Of a DNA stretch of 64,000 bases, positions 9,116 through 18,521 are shown piece by piece (position 1 is the stretch's first letter; the number at the start of each line of letters is the position of its first letter). Made by a program: the position numbers and the translations under genes. The notes below the pieces were generated by a model. It was not told the origin of the DNA and searched no databases. It saw only the letters and a list, made by a program, of their open reading frames with translations. The stretch comes from Devosia sp. Root635 (GTDB lineage Bacteria; Pseudomonadota; Alphaproteobacteria; Rhizobiales; Devosiaceae), in NCBI RefSeq assembly GCF_001427605.1, contig NZ_LMGZ01000023.1:106789-170788 (forward strand). The letters run 5' to 3'.

Positions 9116-10816
9116 ATGAACAAGATCCTGGTCTGCCTGGTCGCCGCCCTCGCCGGTATCGGGGGTGCATGGCCCGCAGCGGCGCAGGACATTGCGTCCC
9201 TTGCGGTCGGTCCGGTCATCATCGCCCCGCCCCAGACGCCGCTGGCCCAGACCATCAAGTCCGGCCTGAGCACGGTCTATTACAGCGCCGCGAGGGACAG
9301 CGCGGCCTATATCGAGGCCCAGAAGCTCTATTTCTTCTATGGCAGCCGCCATTTCGAACCCATCTGGCTCGATGAGGCCGCCAATGGCGAAGTGGTCTTC
9401 TCCGCGCCCGCCCGCAAGATTCTGAAGCTCTTCGAAAGCGCCGCCAGCGAAGGCCTGCGCCCGTCCGACTACCTGACACCGGATCTCGACCCGGCCGGCG
9501 CCCAGGGCGATCCCCTGAAGATGGCGGCGCTCGAAACCGCCTTCTCCACCGCCGCCCTGCGCTATGCCAGCCATATCTACAATGGCCGTATCCGGCCGCA
9601 ATCGGTCAGCGAAAACCTCGATATCGCGCCCAAGCCGCTCGATACCGCCTCGCTGCTGGTCGAACTGGCCTCCAGCCCCGATCCGGTCGCAGTGCTGGCG
9701 GCGCTGGAGCCTGTTCATCCCGAATTTCTCGCCCTCAAGGCCGCCCTCGCCAGTTTTGACGAAACCAGTCTCGATCGTCCCACGCCCATCGCCGAGGGCC
9801 CGACGCTGCGCCCCGGCATGAGCGATCCGCGCGTCCCGCTGCTGCGCACCCGCCTCGGCGTGCCTGCCGCCGACGGGCTCGTCTATGACGATGTGCTGGT
9901 CGATGCGATGAAGGCGTTCCAGGGCACGCTCGATCTCGACGTCGATGGCGTCATGGGCCCGGCCACTCTTGCCGCCCTCAATGGCGGCGTGCCCATCACC
10001 CGCGCCGATATCCTCGCCAATATGGAGCGTTGGCGCTGGATGCCGCGCGAACTGGGCGCGTTCAACGTCCTCGTCAACATCCCCGAGTTCCGGCTGGCGA
10101 TCAATCGCGACGGCGTCGAGCAATACACCACTCGCGTCGTCGTCGGCACCACCAGGAACCAGACGCCGATCTTCTCGGACAATATCCGCCACATCGTGGT
10201 GAACCCCTATTGGAACGTGCCGAGCTCCATCATCAAGGGCGAGGTCGCGCCCGCGGTCCTGCGCAATCCGGGCTATATCGAAAACCAGAACATGGACCTG
10301 CTGTATAACGGCAGCCCGGTCAGCCCCTGGCAGGTCGATTGGAGCCAGGTCTCGACCACAAATTTCCCCTTCCGCGTGCGCCAGCGCCCCGGTCCGGGCA
10401 ATGCCCTGGGGCAGATCAAGTTCCTCTTCCCCAACAAGCACGACGTCTATCTCCACGATACGCCGTCCAAGTCGCTGTTCGCCCGTTCCTTCCGCGCCTA
10501 TAGCCATGGCTGCGTGCGCGTGCAGAACCCGATGGAATTTGCCGATGCGCTGATGGCCAACGAGCCCAACATCTCGCGCGCCTCCCTCGAAGCCATGTTC
10601 GGCCCCTCCGAGCGCTGGGTGAATCCGGAACACCAGATTCCGGTCCACATCACCTATTTCACCATTCGCGTCGAAGCCGACGGCTCGCTACGCTCTTTCG
10701 GCGATGTCTACGGCCACAACGCCAACCTGATCGCCGCCATGGGCCTCGACCAACCCGACCTCGCCCCCGAAATCGTCGCCGACGCCGAACCCGTCGTGGA
10801 CGAGCTGTCGCCCTGA
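9116..10816 (+). CDS. YcbB-like murein L,D-transpeptidase
   Basis: A 566-residue exported enzyme forming 3-3 peptidoglycan cross-links. Domains in order: signal peptide (MNKILVCLVAALAGIGGAWPAAAQ), an N-terminal scaffold (about 50-220), a peptidoglycan-binding segment (about 245-300, AMKAFQGTLDLDVDGVMGPAT), and a YkuD catalytic domain (about 315-500) with the nucleophile motif SHGCVRV. The NPYWNVPSSI and FLFPNKHDVYLHDTP segments are characteristic of YcbB (LdtD). I chose ATG 9116 because GGAG precedes it and a signal peptide follows. A second cell-wall gene (DUF882) lies downstream beyond a large palindrome. Confidence 0.93.
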   Translation: MNKILVCLVAALAGIGGAWPAAAQDIASLAVGPVIIAPPQTPLAQTIKSGLSTVYYSAARDSAAYIEAQKLYFFYGSRHFEPIWLDEAANGEVVFSAPARKILKLFESAASEGLRPSDYLTPDLDPAGAQGDPLKMAALETAFSTAALRYASHIYNGRIRPQSVSENLDIAPKPLDTASLLVELASSPDPVAVLAALEPVHPEFLALKAALASFDETSLDRPTPIAEGPTLRPGMSDPRVPLLRTRLGVPAADGLVYDDVLVDAMKAFQGTLDLDVDGVMGPATLAALNGGVPITRADILANMERWRWMPRELGAFNVLVNIPEFRLAINRDGVEQYTTRVVVGTTRNQTPIFSDNIRHIVVNPYWNVPSSIIKGEVAPAVLRNPGYIENQNMDLLYNGSPVSPWQVDWSQVSTTNFPFRVRQRPGPGNALGQIKFLFPNKHDVYLHDTPSKSLFARSFRAYSHGCVRVQNPMEFADALMANEPNISRASLEAMFGPSERWVNPEHQIPVHITYFTIRVEADGSLRSFGDVYGHNANLIAAMGLDQPDLAPEIVADAEPVVDELSP

Positions 10817-10856
10817 GTGTTCACGTCGGACGCAGGCGGCAGTTGCGCTACGCTAT

Positions 10857-11036
10857 CGGCTCCTGCCCACCCTCCCCCTTGAGGGGAGGGTAGCGGCGCC
10901 TGGCCCGCAGGGCCTTGGCAGAGCTGGGGAGGGGGTAGTCCTGTAGGCCACTGAAGGACCCCCTCCCCAGCTACGCTAGGGCCTGCCGGCCCAGCTTCGC
11001 TGCCCTCCCCTCAAGGGGGAGGGTGAGCAGGAGCCG
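10857..11036. repeat. Family-1 palindrome, inverted pair (about 180 bp)
   Basis: Two related units of about 85 bases face each other. Each begins GGCTCCTGC, then a hairpin CCTCCCCCTTGAGGGGAGG, then a GC-rich tail ending in GGGGAGGGGGT. A 10-base inverted repeat GAGTGTTCAC / GTGAACACTC lies outside the pair (10815-10824 and about 11064-11073). The pair fills the gap between two cell-wall genes; transcribed, it would fold into a very large hairpin. Confidence 0.85.
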
Positions 11037-11113
11037 ACAGAACGGTGCAGCCACCAGCGCCCCGAGTGAACACTCCCCACGAGGGAAAGGGAGACGGCTG
11101 CAACATCTCCCCC

Positions 11114-11129
11114 TTAACCCCGCGTTTAC
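11114..11129 (+). promoter_or_regulatory. CtrA-like box, one mismatch
   Basis: TTAACCCCGCGTTTAC matches TTAA-N7-TTAAC except for one base in the second half. It lies about 155 bases upstream of the DUF882 cell-wall gene. Alone it is weak evidence; together with the exact box at 4366 it is worth testing. Confidence 0.35.
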
Positions 11130-11206
11130 AATTTCGCCTTGGTTGCGCCCGCTTTTGCCCGTATTACTGGCCCCATGAGGGGTCCGGCTCTGTGTGGTTG
11201 TGATCT

Positions 11207-11245
11207 CGTTAGCGTTAATCAATTCGACGATTTTTCGCGCTAACG
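11207..11245. promoter_or_regulatory. Inverted repeat CGTTAGCG / CGCTAACG upstream of DUF882 gene
   Basis: Perfect 8-base arms CGTTAGCG (11207-11214) and CGCTAACG (11238-11245) are separated by 23 AT-rich bases, ending 37 bases before the GTG start at 11283. This could be a 5'-leader hairpin or a two-site operator. No regulator is assigned. Confidence 0.35.
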
Positions 11246-11282
11246 TCCGACGACAACTGGCAATTACCGGGCAGAGTTTGGC

Positions 11283-12944
11283 GTGACGGGGACTTACCTT
11301 TTGATACGGCACCATATCGTGCGGCTTTTGGCGGCCGCCCTTATGAGCATTATCGTCATCCTGCCGCAGGCCATCGTGCCGGCCGCGGCCGCCAGCGAAC
11401 GCGCGCTCTACCTCTATTATACCCACACCAAGGAGACGGCCCGCATCGTCTTCAAGCGCAATGGACAATATGTCCAGTCGGGTCTCAACCAGCTCAATCA
11501 ATTCCTGCGCGACTGGCGCCGCAACGAACCCACCAAGATGGACCCGCGCCTGTTCGACCTGGTCTGGGAAGTCTATCAGGAGGTCGGCGCCACCCAGCCG
11601 ATCAACGTTGTCTCCGCCTACCGTTCCCCCGCCACCAACGCCATGCTGGCCGCCACGTCGTCGGGCGTGGCCGACAATTCCCAGCATATGCGCGGCACCG
11701 CGATGGATTTCTTCATCCCCGGTATTTCGCTCAGCAAGCTGCGCGCCACCGCCATGCGCAAGCAGGTCGGCGGCGTCGGCTATTACCCCACTTCGGGCAG
11801 CCCCTTCGTCCACCTCGATGTCGGCTCCGTCCGGGCCTGGCCGCGCATGACCAAGGCCCAGCTCCAGGAAATCTTCCCCGACGGCAAGACCATGCACCTG
11901 CCCACCGACGGCAAGCCGCTGTCGCAGGCCGGCTATCAGGTCGCCCTGGCCGAATGGAAGAAATGCCACGCCTATCCCTGCAATGGCTCATCGGGCGGCA
12001 CCCAGGTCGCCGAAAGCGGCGGCAGCGGCCGCTCGCTGATGGACCTGTTCTTCGGCGGCGACAATGGCCAGCCGGCCGCCGCGGCAGCCGCCCCCATCCA
12101 GGTCGCCGCGGTTGCGCCGCAACCCGCCACCCCGCAGGCCGCGCCCATTCCGGCCTTGCGCCCGGCTTCCCTGGGTGGCGCTGCGGTCGAAGTCGCCGCC
12201 GCGCCCGGCGCCATTCCGTTCTCGACCACGGGCAGCGCGCCCCTCGATCCGTCCGAATTGACCACCGCCATGATCGCTCCTGTGCCGGCGATGAAGTCGC
12301 AGACCCTGCAATTGGCCACCGCCGCGGCCCTGCCGGCTGCCGATGCCGTCACCGCTCTTGCGGCCCTGACCGCTCCGGTGCCGCAGCCCCGCCTCATCAT
12401 GACCAACCAGCCCGCGACCATGACCGCCTACCTGCCGGCCACCCCGCAGGATCCCGAGGCCCAGCGCGCGCTCGAAATGATCATCCAGCGCGAGACCACG
12501 GCCACCGTGCCGCCATCGCCAACCACGCGCCTGCCCATCCTGCCGCCGCTGACATCAGCCACCGGCCTGCGCACCGCCTCGCTCGGCGGCCAGCCGGTCA
12601 ACGCGCTGGCGGGCCTGTTCAGCGGCACCTTCGGCGCAGCCCAGCAGGATGAACCCGTCGCCGCCGCTCTGGCCGAACACATCGCCAAGCGCCCGGTCCC
12701 CGGCGCCATGCGCGAGCCCGACCTCATCGCGCCCGATCTCGAGCACATTGCCGAGGTCTTCATCACCCCCGCGGTCATGACCTCGTCCCACTTCGCTGTC
12801 ATCTGGGACCACGACGAAGCCGACTTCGACCCCACCGCCGAAATGGGCCGCTACGCCACCGTCATGGGCGTCGGCGATTTCCCCACCGGCCTGTCCCATA
12901 CCCGCTTCGTCACCGCCGCCCCCGTGGCGTTGGCCTCGAACTAG
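11283..12944 (+). CDS. DUF882 / YcbK-like (M15-type) cell-wall protein with long Ala/Pro tail
   Basis: A 553-residue exported protein. A hydrophobic leader (VRLLAAALMSIIVILPQAIVPAAAA) precedes a YcbK-like domain at about 40-225 with the M15-type metal residues in SQHMRGTAMDFFIP and FVHLDVGSV. YcbK-type proteins act on peptidoglycan. After about residue 230 come more than 300 residues of Ala/Pro-rich, low-complexity sequence, much longer than the usual ~180-residue YcbK. The start is GTG at 11283; an in-frame ATG at 11343 would shorten the leader. The upstream YcbB-like gene suggests a shared role in the cell wall. Confidence 0.85.
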   Translation: MTGTYLLIRHHIVRLLAAALMSIIVILPQAIVPAAAASERALYLYYTHTKETARIVFKRNGQYVQSGLNQLNQFLRDWRRNEPTKMDPRLFDLVWEVYQEVGATQPINVVSAYRSPATNAMLAATSSGVADNSQHMRGTAMDFFIPGISLSKLRATAMRKQVGGVGYYPTSGSPFVHLDVGSVRAWPRMTKAQLQEIFPDGKTMHLPTDGKPLSQAGYQVALAEWKKCHAYPCNGSSGGTQVAESGGSGRSLMDLFFGGDNGQPAAAAAAPIQVAAVAPQPATPQAAPIPALRPASLGGAAVEVAAAPGAIPFSTTGSAPLDPSELTTAMIAPVPAMKSQTLQLATAAALPAADAVTALAALTAPVPQPRLIMTNQPATMTAYLPATPQDPEAQRALEMIIQRETTATVPPSPTTRLPILPPLTSATGLRTASLGGQPVNALAGLFSGTFGAAQQDEPVAAALAEHIAKRPVPGAMREPDLIAPDLEHIAEVFITPAVMTSSHFAVIWDHDEADFDPTAEMGRYATVMGVGDFPTGLSHTRFVTAAPVALASN

Positions 12945-12969
12945 GCCAATCTGGCGCCTCCACCTCAAT

Positions 12970-13070
12970 GCGCTATCCGCGGCTCCTGCCCACCCTCCCC
13001 CCTTGAGGGGAGGGTAGCGCCGCCTGGCCCATCGGGCCTTGGCAGAGCTGGGGGAGGGGGTGAGGGTGGG
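12970..13070. repeat. Family-1 palindrome, single unit
   Basis: One unit of the family seen at 10857: CGCTATCCGCGGCTCCTGCC, then a C-rich/G-rich hairpin around CTTGAGGGGAGGG, then the CCTGGCCC..GGGCCTTGGC stem and a G-rich end. It fills most of the gap between the DUF882 gene and dxs. Confidence 0.8.
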
Positions 13071-13244
13071 TGGAGTCCCTCGCACCGATCCGAGCAGCAA
13101 GCACCAGACACCCCGCCTCAATTCAGTCCTCTTGCGCCCCTAGCACTCCCCTGCCGCAGTTTGGCGCAGGTGGCATTGTTGCAAACCACCCGCCCCCGGC
13201 CTAAAGAATTGAACGAATGCCCGTTTTGGCAAAGGACCGCCCGC

Positions 13245-15176
13245 TTGGCCGACAAGCCCTCCACGCCTCTGCTCGACACTGTCCAGTCGCCGGCCGACCT
13301 GCGCGCAATGCCGCGCGAAAACCTGCGGCAACTGGCTGACGAGCTGCGCGCGGAGATGATCGACGCCGTCTCGGTCACCGGCGGGCATCTGGGCGCCGGC
13401 CTTGGCGTGGTGGAACTCACCGTGGCGCTCCACGCCGTCTTCGACACTCCCCATGACCGCATCATCTGGGATGTCGGCCACCAGGCCTATCCCCACAAGA
13501 TCCTGACCGGCCGCCGCGACCGCATCCGCACCCTGCGCCAGAAGGACGGCCTTTCCGGTTTCACCCGCCGCGCCGAAAGTGAATACGACCCCTTCGGCGC
13601 CGGCCACTCCTCCACCTCGATTTCCGCCGGCCTCGGCATTGCCGTGGCCAGCCAGTTGCAGGACAAGCCCCGCAATGTCGTCGCCGTCATCGGCGATGGC
13701 GCCATGTCGGCCGGCATGGCCTATGAAGCCATGAACAATGCCGGCGCCATGGATGCCCGCCTCATCGTCGTGCTCAACGACAATGACATGTCCATCGCCC
13801 CGCCCACCGGCGCGCTACGCACCTATCTGGCGCGTCTCGTCTCCGGTCCCGTCTATCGCGGCACGCGCGAAGCCGCCAAGACTGTCGTGAGCAAGCTGCC
13901 CTCATTCCTGCATGAACCGGCAAGAAAAACCGAGGAATTCGCCCGCTCCTTCTTCACCGGTGGCACCCTGTTCGAGGAACTGGGCTTCTACTATGTCGGC
14001 CCGGTCGACGGGCATGACCTGGAAAACCTGGTCCCCATTCTCGAAAACGTCCGCGACGCCGCCGAGGGTCCGATCCTGGTCCATCTGGTCACCCAGAAAG
14101 GCAAGGGCTATGCCCCCGCCGAGCACTCGGCTGACAAATATCATGGCGTGTCCAAGTTCAACGTCATCACCGGCGCCCAGGCCAAGGCACCGTCTAATGC
14201 GCCGTCCTACACCTCGGTCTTCGCCTCCTCGCTGATCCAGGAAGCCACTGACGATCCGCGCATCGTCGCGGTGACGGCCGCTATGCCCTCGGGCACCGGC
14301 CTCGACAAATTCGCCGAAATTCACCCCAGCCGCATCTTCGATGTCGGCATTGCCGAACAGCATGCCGTGACCTTCGCCGCCGGCCTTGCCAGCGAGGGCA
14401 TGCGCCCGTTCTGCGCCATCTATTCCACCTTCCTGCAGCGCGCCTATGACCAGGTCGTGCACGACGTAGCCATCCAGCACCTGCCGGTGCGCTTCGCCAT
14501 CGATCGCGCCGGCTATGTCGGCGCCGACGGCCCCACCCATGCCGGCAATTACGACGCCGCCTATCTCGGCGCCATTCCCGGCATCGTGCAGATGGCGGCC
14601 GCCGACGAGGCCGAACTGCGCCACATGGTGGCCACCGCCGCCGCTTACGACAATGGTCCCATCGCCTTCCGCTACCCGCGCGGCGACGGCATGGGCGTCG
14701 ACATGCCCGCCCGCGGCGAACAGCTCGCCATCGGCAAGGGCCGTATTGTCCGCCAGGGCGCCACCATCGCCATCCTCTCCTATGGCACCCGCCTGGGCGA
14801 AGTCCTCGCCGCCGCGGACAAGCTGGCGGCCTTGGGCCTCAACCCCACCGTAGCCGATGCCCGCTTCCTCAAGCCCCTCGACGAAGAGCTGATCGCCCGG
14901 CTGGCCAGCACCCATGACGTGCTGCTGACCACCGAGGAAAGCTCCATCGGCGGCTTCGGCAGCCATGTCGCCACCTTCCTCGCCAGCAATGGAATGCTGG
15001 ACGGCAAGCTGCGCTTCCGCCCCCTGATGATCCCCGATCGTTTCGTCGAACATGCCAGCCAGGCCGACATGTATGCCGAAGCCGGTCTCGACCGCGCCGG
15101 CATCGTCGCCACCGCCCTGACCACCCTCGGCTATGATGAAGCCGCCATGGCCAAGGCCCTGAGCGCCATCAGCTAG
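13245..15176 (+). CDS. dxs: 1-deoxy-D-xylulose-5-phosphate synthase
   Basis: First enzyme of the MEP isoprenoid pathway, condensing pyruvate and glyceraldehyde 3-phosphate with thiamine diphosphate. The family sequence starts at [19 protein letters not shown]. The TPP-binding stretch [16 protein letters not shown] is near residue 150, and [16 protein letters not shown] in the central domain carries the catalytic Glu. Length is 643 residues from TTG 13245, the usual size. The frame is open upstream to TTG 13161 but that segment resembles nothing; TTG 13245 has AAAGGA about nine bases upstream and gives the expected N-terminus. No in-frame ATG exists near either, so a rare start codon is used. 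Confidence 0.95.
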   Translation: MADKPSTPLLDTVQSPADLRAMPRENLRQLADELRAEMIDAVSVTGGHLGAGLGVVELTVALHAVFDTPHDRIIWDVGHQAYPHKILTGRRDRIRTLRQKDGLSGFTRRAESEYDPFGAGHSSTSISAGLGIAVASQLQDKPRNVVAVIGDGAMSAGMAYEAMNNAGAMDARLIVVLNDNDMSIAPPTGALRTYLARLVSGPVYRGTREAAKTVVSKLPSFLHEPARKTEEFARSFFTGGTLFEELGFYYVGPVDGHDLENLVPILENVRDAAEGPILVHLVTQKGKGYAPAEHSADKYHGVSKFNVITGAQAKAPSNAPSYTSVFASSLIQEATDDPRIVAVTAAMPSGTGLDKFAEIHPSRIFDVGIAEQHAVTFAAGLASEGMRPFCAIYSTFLQRAYDQVVHDVAIQHLPVRFAIDRAGYVGADGPTHAGNYDAAYLGAIPGIVQMAAADEAELRHMVATAAAYDNGPIAFRYPRGDGMGVDMPARGEQLAIGKGRIVRQGATIAILSYGTRLGEVLAAADKLAALGLNPTVADARFLKPLDEELIARLASTHDVLLTTEESSIGGFGSHVATFLASNGMLDGKLRFRPLMIPDRFVEHASQADMYAEAGLDRAGIVATALTTLGYDEAAMAKALSAIS

Positions 15177-15217
15177 CGCCCGGCAGGCCTTCGTTTCCCG
15201 ACCCCCACCCCGACGTC

Positions 15218-15240
15218 ATTGCCCGGCTTGTCCGGGCAAT
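15218..15240. repeat. CTTGT-loop palindrome (family 2), copy A
   Basis: A perfect 9-bp stem ATTGCCCGG / CCGGGCAAT with loop CTTGT, preceded by CGTC and followed by CCA. It lies between the convergent dxs and Lrp genes. Copies with the same flanks lie at 43162, 43505 and 43568. Confidence 0.8.
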
Positions 15241-15267
15241 CCACGGCGCCGCACTCGCCAGAAAATC

Positions 15268-15747
15268 CTACTCGACGTAATGCGTCGGCACGCCCGTCGC
15301 CAGCTTCACCGTCTCCATCGAGATATAGGCCGACATGTCGAACAGCTCGACCCGGCCCACCAGCTGGCGATAGATCACGTCGTAATGCTCCACATTGGGA
15401 AGCACGAGCTTGATGATATAGTCGAAGTTCCCGGTCAGCCGATGCACCTCGACAATCTCGGGAATCGTGCTCACCGCCGCATGGAAATCCTCAAGCCACC
15501 CCGCCTCGTGCTTGCCCGTCCGCACGATGACGAAGACCGTCGTCGGCAGCCCCACTTTCCGCCGGTCCAGCACCGCCACGCTGCGGGCGATATAGCCTTC
15601 CTCGCGCAACCGCGCGATGCGCCGCGAACAGGCCGAAGCCGACAGCGCCACCGCATCGGCGATGTCGTTCACCGCCAGTTCGGCATTGGCCTGCATCAGG
15701 TCGAGGATTTTGCGGTCGCGCTCGTCAAGCATAATCCATTTCTGCAT
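15268..15747 (-). CDS. Lrp/AsnC family transcriptional regulator
   Basis: A 159-residue protein with an N-terminal helix-turn-helix ([20 protein letters not shown], then [19 protein letters not shown]) and a C-terminal RAM/AsnC ligand domain ([41 protein letters not shown]). I start at ATG 15747 ([13 protein letters not shown]); ATG 15732 is equally possible and neither has a clear ribosome site. The gene is divergent from an Asp/Glu racemase gene 143 bases away, a typical layout for a regulator and its amino-acid-related target. Confidence 0.92.
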   Translation of the reverse strand: MQKWIMLDERDRKILDLMQANAELAVNDIADAVALSASACSRRIARLREEGYIARSVAVLDRRKVGLPTTVFVIVRTGKHEAGWLEDFHAAVSTIPEIVEVHRLTGNFDYIIKLVLPNVEHYDVIYRQLVGRVELFDMSAYISMETVKLATGVPTHYVE

Positions 15748-15890
15748 GATTTTTGATGCATGCGCAATCTCGCTGCGTCTTTGCAGCAAATAACGCCTCA
15801 GAACTGCATCCTGATTCTCCTCCAAACCCAACTTCGCATGCCGCCTGCGCGCGTCCGGCGGCACACTGCTTCCAGCAGAGGAGCATATCC

Positions 15891-16601
15891 ATGAAGACCA
15901 TCGGCCTTATCGGCGGCATGAGCTGGGAATCCACCGCCACCTATTATCGCCTCATCAACGAGGCGGTCCGCCGCCAGCGCGGCGGCCTCCACTCCGCCGA
16001 AATCGCCATGCGCTCGCTCGATTTTGTCAGTGTTGTCGAACTGCAGAAGGCCGGCCGCTGGGACGAAGCCGGCCGCCTCCTCGGCGAAGCCGGTGCCGGC
16101 CTGGCCCGTTCCGGCGCCGCCTGCGTGCTCATCTGCACCAATACCATGCACCTGGTCGCCGACCCCGTCGCCGCCATGAGCGGCGTGCCGCTCATCGACA
16201 TCATCGACGAAACCGCCAGGGCCCTGCGCGCCGATGGCCGCCGCAAGCCCCTGCTGCTCGCCACCCGCTACACCATGGAACACGGCTTCTACACCGAGCG
16301 CATGGCCCGTCACGGGCTGGACGTCGTCACCCCCGACTGCGACGATCGCGGCGTGGTGCATGACGTCATCTTCAACGAGCTCTGCCAGGGCCAGGTCCGC
16401 GACGCCTCGCGCGCCCGCTATCTCGCCATCATCGAAGCCGCCCGCAGCCAGGGCATCGATTCCGTCATCCTGGGCTGCACCGAAATCTCGCTGCTGGTCG
16501 ATCCGGCAGCCTTGCCCCTGCCCGGCTACGATTCCACCGCCATCCACGCCGACGCGGCGGTGCGCTTCGCTCTGGCCGACGAAATGGAGCGGGCTGCCTG
16601 A
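15891..16601 (+). CDS. Aspartate/glutamate racemase family protein (YgeA-like)
   Basis: A 236-residue cofactor-independent racemase-fold enzyme. Both catalytic cysteines are present: Cys82 in ICTNTMH and Cys196 in LGCTEI. The start [20 protein letters not shown] is the family signature. AGAGGAG precedes the ATG. It is divergent from the Lrp regulator and one base ahead of the glutamine amidotransferase gene, so the two plus-strand genes are likely one transcript under that regulator. Specificity (Asp, Glu or another amino acid) cannot be read from sequence. Confidence 0.9.
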   Translation: MKTIGLIGGMSWESTATYYRLINEAVRRQRGGLHSAEIAMRSLDFVSVVELQKAGRWDEAGRLLGEAGAGLARSGAACVLICTNTMHLVADPVAAMSGVPLIDIIDETARALRADGRRKPLLLATRYTMEHGFYTERMARHGLDVVTPDCDDRGVVHDVIFNELCQGQVRDASRARYLAIIEAARSQGIDSVILGCTEISLLVDPAALPLPGYDSTAIHADAAVRFALADEMERAA

Positions 16602-16602
16602 T

Positions 16603-17373
16603 ATGTGCCGCTTCCTGGCTTACACCGGGGAGCCCGTCTTCCTCGATACATTGCTGATCGAGCCGGCTTCGTCGCTGGTCAGCCAGTCCCTCGCCGCCCG
16701 CGAGGCCAAGACCCAGGTCAATGGCGACGGCTGCGGCGTAGGCTGGTATGGCGCCCGCCCCGAGCCCGGCATCTATCGCGGCACCCTGCCCGCCTGGTCC
16801 GACACCAACCTCGCCTCGCTCTGCCACCAGCTCGAGGCGCCCATGTTCCTCGCCCATGTGCGCTCGGCCACCTCGGGCGAGGTCTCGATGGCCAATTGCC
16901 ATCCCTTCGTCGCCGGCCGGCACCTGTTCATGCACAACGGCCAGATCGGCGGCTATGACCGCATTCGCCGCTCCGTCGAAGCCATGATCCCCGACGATCT
17001 CTATGCCCGCCGCCGCGGCAATGGCGACAGCGAAGCCATCTTCCTCGCCGCCCTCGGCCATGGTCTCGACGCCGATCCGGTCACGGCCCTCGCCCGCACC
17101 CTCGCCGTCTGCACCCGCATGATGCACGCCAATGCGATTCCCCTGCCCTTGCGCTTCACCGCCATCCTGGCCGATGGCGAGCGCCTCATCGCCATTCGCT
17201 GGGCCAGCGACGAGCACCCGCCCTCGCTCTATTGGCGCCAGCTCGACACCGGCATCGCCATCGCCTCCGAACCCTTCGGCGACCCCGGCGACACCTGGCA
17301 TCCCGTCCCGCCGGGCAGCGTCATGACCGCCGCCCGCGGCGCGGTAGCATTCAACGATTTCGCAGTCGCTTAG
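16603..17373 (+). CDS. Class II glutamine amidotransferase (EgtC/YafJ-like)
   Basis: A 256-residue Ntn-type amidotransferase domain. Cys2 (MCRFLAYTG) is the nucleophile once Met is removed; VNGDGCGVGWY, AHVRSATSG, NCHPF and HNGQIGGYD are the glutamine-site motifs. It is a stand-alone amidase domain like YafJ or EgtC. No egtB/egtD genes are present, so a role in ergothioneine synthesis is unsupported. It starts one base after the racemase stop, suggesting co-expression. A large hairpin follows the stop. Confidence 0.9.
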   Translation: MCRFLAYTGEPVFLDTLLIEPASSLVSQSLAAREAKTQVNGDGCGVGWYGARPEPGIYRGTLPAWSDTNLASLCHQLEAPMFLAHVRSATSGEVSMANCHPFVAGRHLFMHNGQIGGYDRIRRSVEAMIPDDLYARRRGNGDSEAIFLAALGHGLDADPVTALARTLAVCTRMMHANAIPLPLRFTAILADGERLIAIRWASDEHPPSLYWRQLDTGIAIASEPFGDPGDTWHPVPPGSVMTAARGAVAFNDFAVA

Positions 17374-17384
17374 GATGTGCCGAG

Positions 17385-17501
17385 CTTCAGGTCAGGTCGA
17401 GCCGAAAGGGGCAGCTTTCGAGAACCGGAGCGGAGCGTACTCCAGTACGTGAGCACCGGAAGCGCGGAAAGCTGGTCCTTGCAGGCCGGCATCACCTGAA
17501 G
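17385..17501. repeat. Large imperfect hairpin (117 bp) between convergent genes
   Basis: Nested complementary arms: CTTCAGGT (17385-17392) with ACCTGAAG (17494-17501), CAGCTTTC with GAAAGCTG, CCGGaGC with GCaCCGG, and CGTACT with AGTACG at the centre. It lies between the convergent amidotransferase gene and gapR. It may end transcription from both sides or be an intergenic element of wider distribution. Confidence 0.7.
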
Positions 17502-17513
17502 ATCAGCGCATCC

Positions 17514-17777
17514 TCAATCTTCGGGCGGAGCCGCCACCATGCCCAGCGCGCTCATATAAAGCTCCAGCAGCGCTTCCTGCTCCATGCGCTCATTGGCATC
17601 CTGCTTGCGGATGCCGACGATCTTGCGCAGGATTTTGGTGTCGAAGCCGTTGCCCTTGGCCTCGGCGTAGATTTCCTTGATGTCGGCGGCGATGGCGGCC
17701 TTTTCTTCTTCCATGCGCTCGATGCGCTCGATGAACGCCCTGAGCTGATCCTGGGCAACGCTGTCTTCGACGGCCAT
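17514..17777 (-). CDS. gapR: GapR (DUF2312) nucleoid-associated protein
   Basis: An 87-residue protein that is almost entirely helical coiled coil ([27 protein letters not shown]), followed by the conserved [19 protein letters not shown]. This is DUF2312, known in Caulobacter as GapR, a chromosome-wide protein that binds overtwisted DNA ahead of replication and transcription. The length equals that of the family. The neighbouring DUF1036 and pyk genes are its usual neighbours in Rhizobiales. Confidence 0.93.
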   Translation of the reverse strand: MAVEDSVAQDQLRAFIERIERMEEEKAAIAADIKEIYAEAKGNGFDTKILRKIVGIRKQDANERMEQEALLELYMSALGMVAAPPED

Positions 17778-17951
17778 GGCATAGTCCTTTAAGTTTGCTG
17801 GCCCCGTTCAATCGTACCCGGGGGCATGGTTCAACCCCTTTGTCTGCCAATCCACATGGCTACGCCGCCGCATCGCCGCAATTCCGTCAAATCGCCCCTT
17901 TTGCCATTGACCAATGCGTCACCATGGGCTCAAAGAAGGCACGTTTTCTCG

Positions 17952-18521
17952 ATGATTTCCGGCACGCTTTTGCACACCACCCGTCTCGGCATGACCCTGA
18001 TCGGCGCGATGCTCGCAAGTCTCGCGTTTTTCGCCACGCCCGCTCATGCCGACCTGCGCATCTGCAACGAAACCAGCAACCTGGTCTCGGTGTCCCTCGG
18101 CTATCGCGCCGAGCGGGGCTGGATGAGCGAAGGCTGGTGGCGGACCCCGCCGGGCGATTGCCGCGTGCTCTATCAGGGCGACCTCGAAAAGCGCTTCTAT
18201 TACATCTTCGCGGTGGACGATATCGGCGGCGGCGCCTGGGACGGTTCGGTCTTCATGTGCACGCGTGACGAAACCTTCACTATATTCGGGGTTGAGGATT
18301 GCCTCGCCCGCGGTTATGAGCGCACCGGCTTCTTTGAAATCGATACACAGAACCGCACCGACTGGACCCTGCAGCTCACCGAGAGCGCCGATGGCCCCGC
18401 TGTTGTCGGCCCTGATGCCAGCGAAGATCTCGAAGACCCCACATTCCTTGTCGACCCCGACGACGTCACCATCGACGTCCCGCAGGACGACATAAATACG
18501 CAAGAAACGGACACGCAATGA
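17952..18521 (+). CDS. DUF1036 domain secreted protein
   Basis: A 189-residue protein with signal peptide (MTLIGAMLASLAFFATPAHA) and a DUF1036 domain: LRICNETSNLVSVSLGYRAERGWMSEGWW, then GDCRVLYQGDLEKRFYYIFA. The C-terminal 40 residues are acidic and low complexity. The function of the domain is unknown. I chose ATG 17952; an upstream frame from 17826 is open but lies in promoter sequence. Its stop overlaps the pyk start (ATGA), so the two are coupled, as in related genomes. Confidence 0.85.
   Translation: MISGTLLHTTRLGMTLIGAMLASLAFFATPAHADLRICNETSNLVSVSLGYRAERGWMSEGWWRTPPGDCRVLYQGDLEKRFYYIFAVDDIGGGAWDGSVFMCTRDETFTIFGVEDCLARGYERTGFFEIDTQNRTDWTLQLTESADGPAVVGPDASEDLEDPTFLVDPDDVTIDVPQDDINTQETDTQ

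Noticed and set aside
9116..9118. Longer start (8993) for the L,D-transpeptidase
   Set aside because: It adds 41 residues before a perfect signal peptide and lacks a ribosome site.
13161..13244. 28-residue N-terminal extension of dxs
   Set aside because: Not similar to dxs N-termini; TTG 13245 gives the expected start and has a ribosome-site match.
15748..15890. Lrp operator between the Lrp gene and the racemase gene
   Set aside because: Some A/T-rich half matches around TGCAGCAAATAACG are present but no convincing full site.
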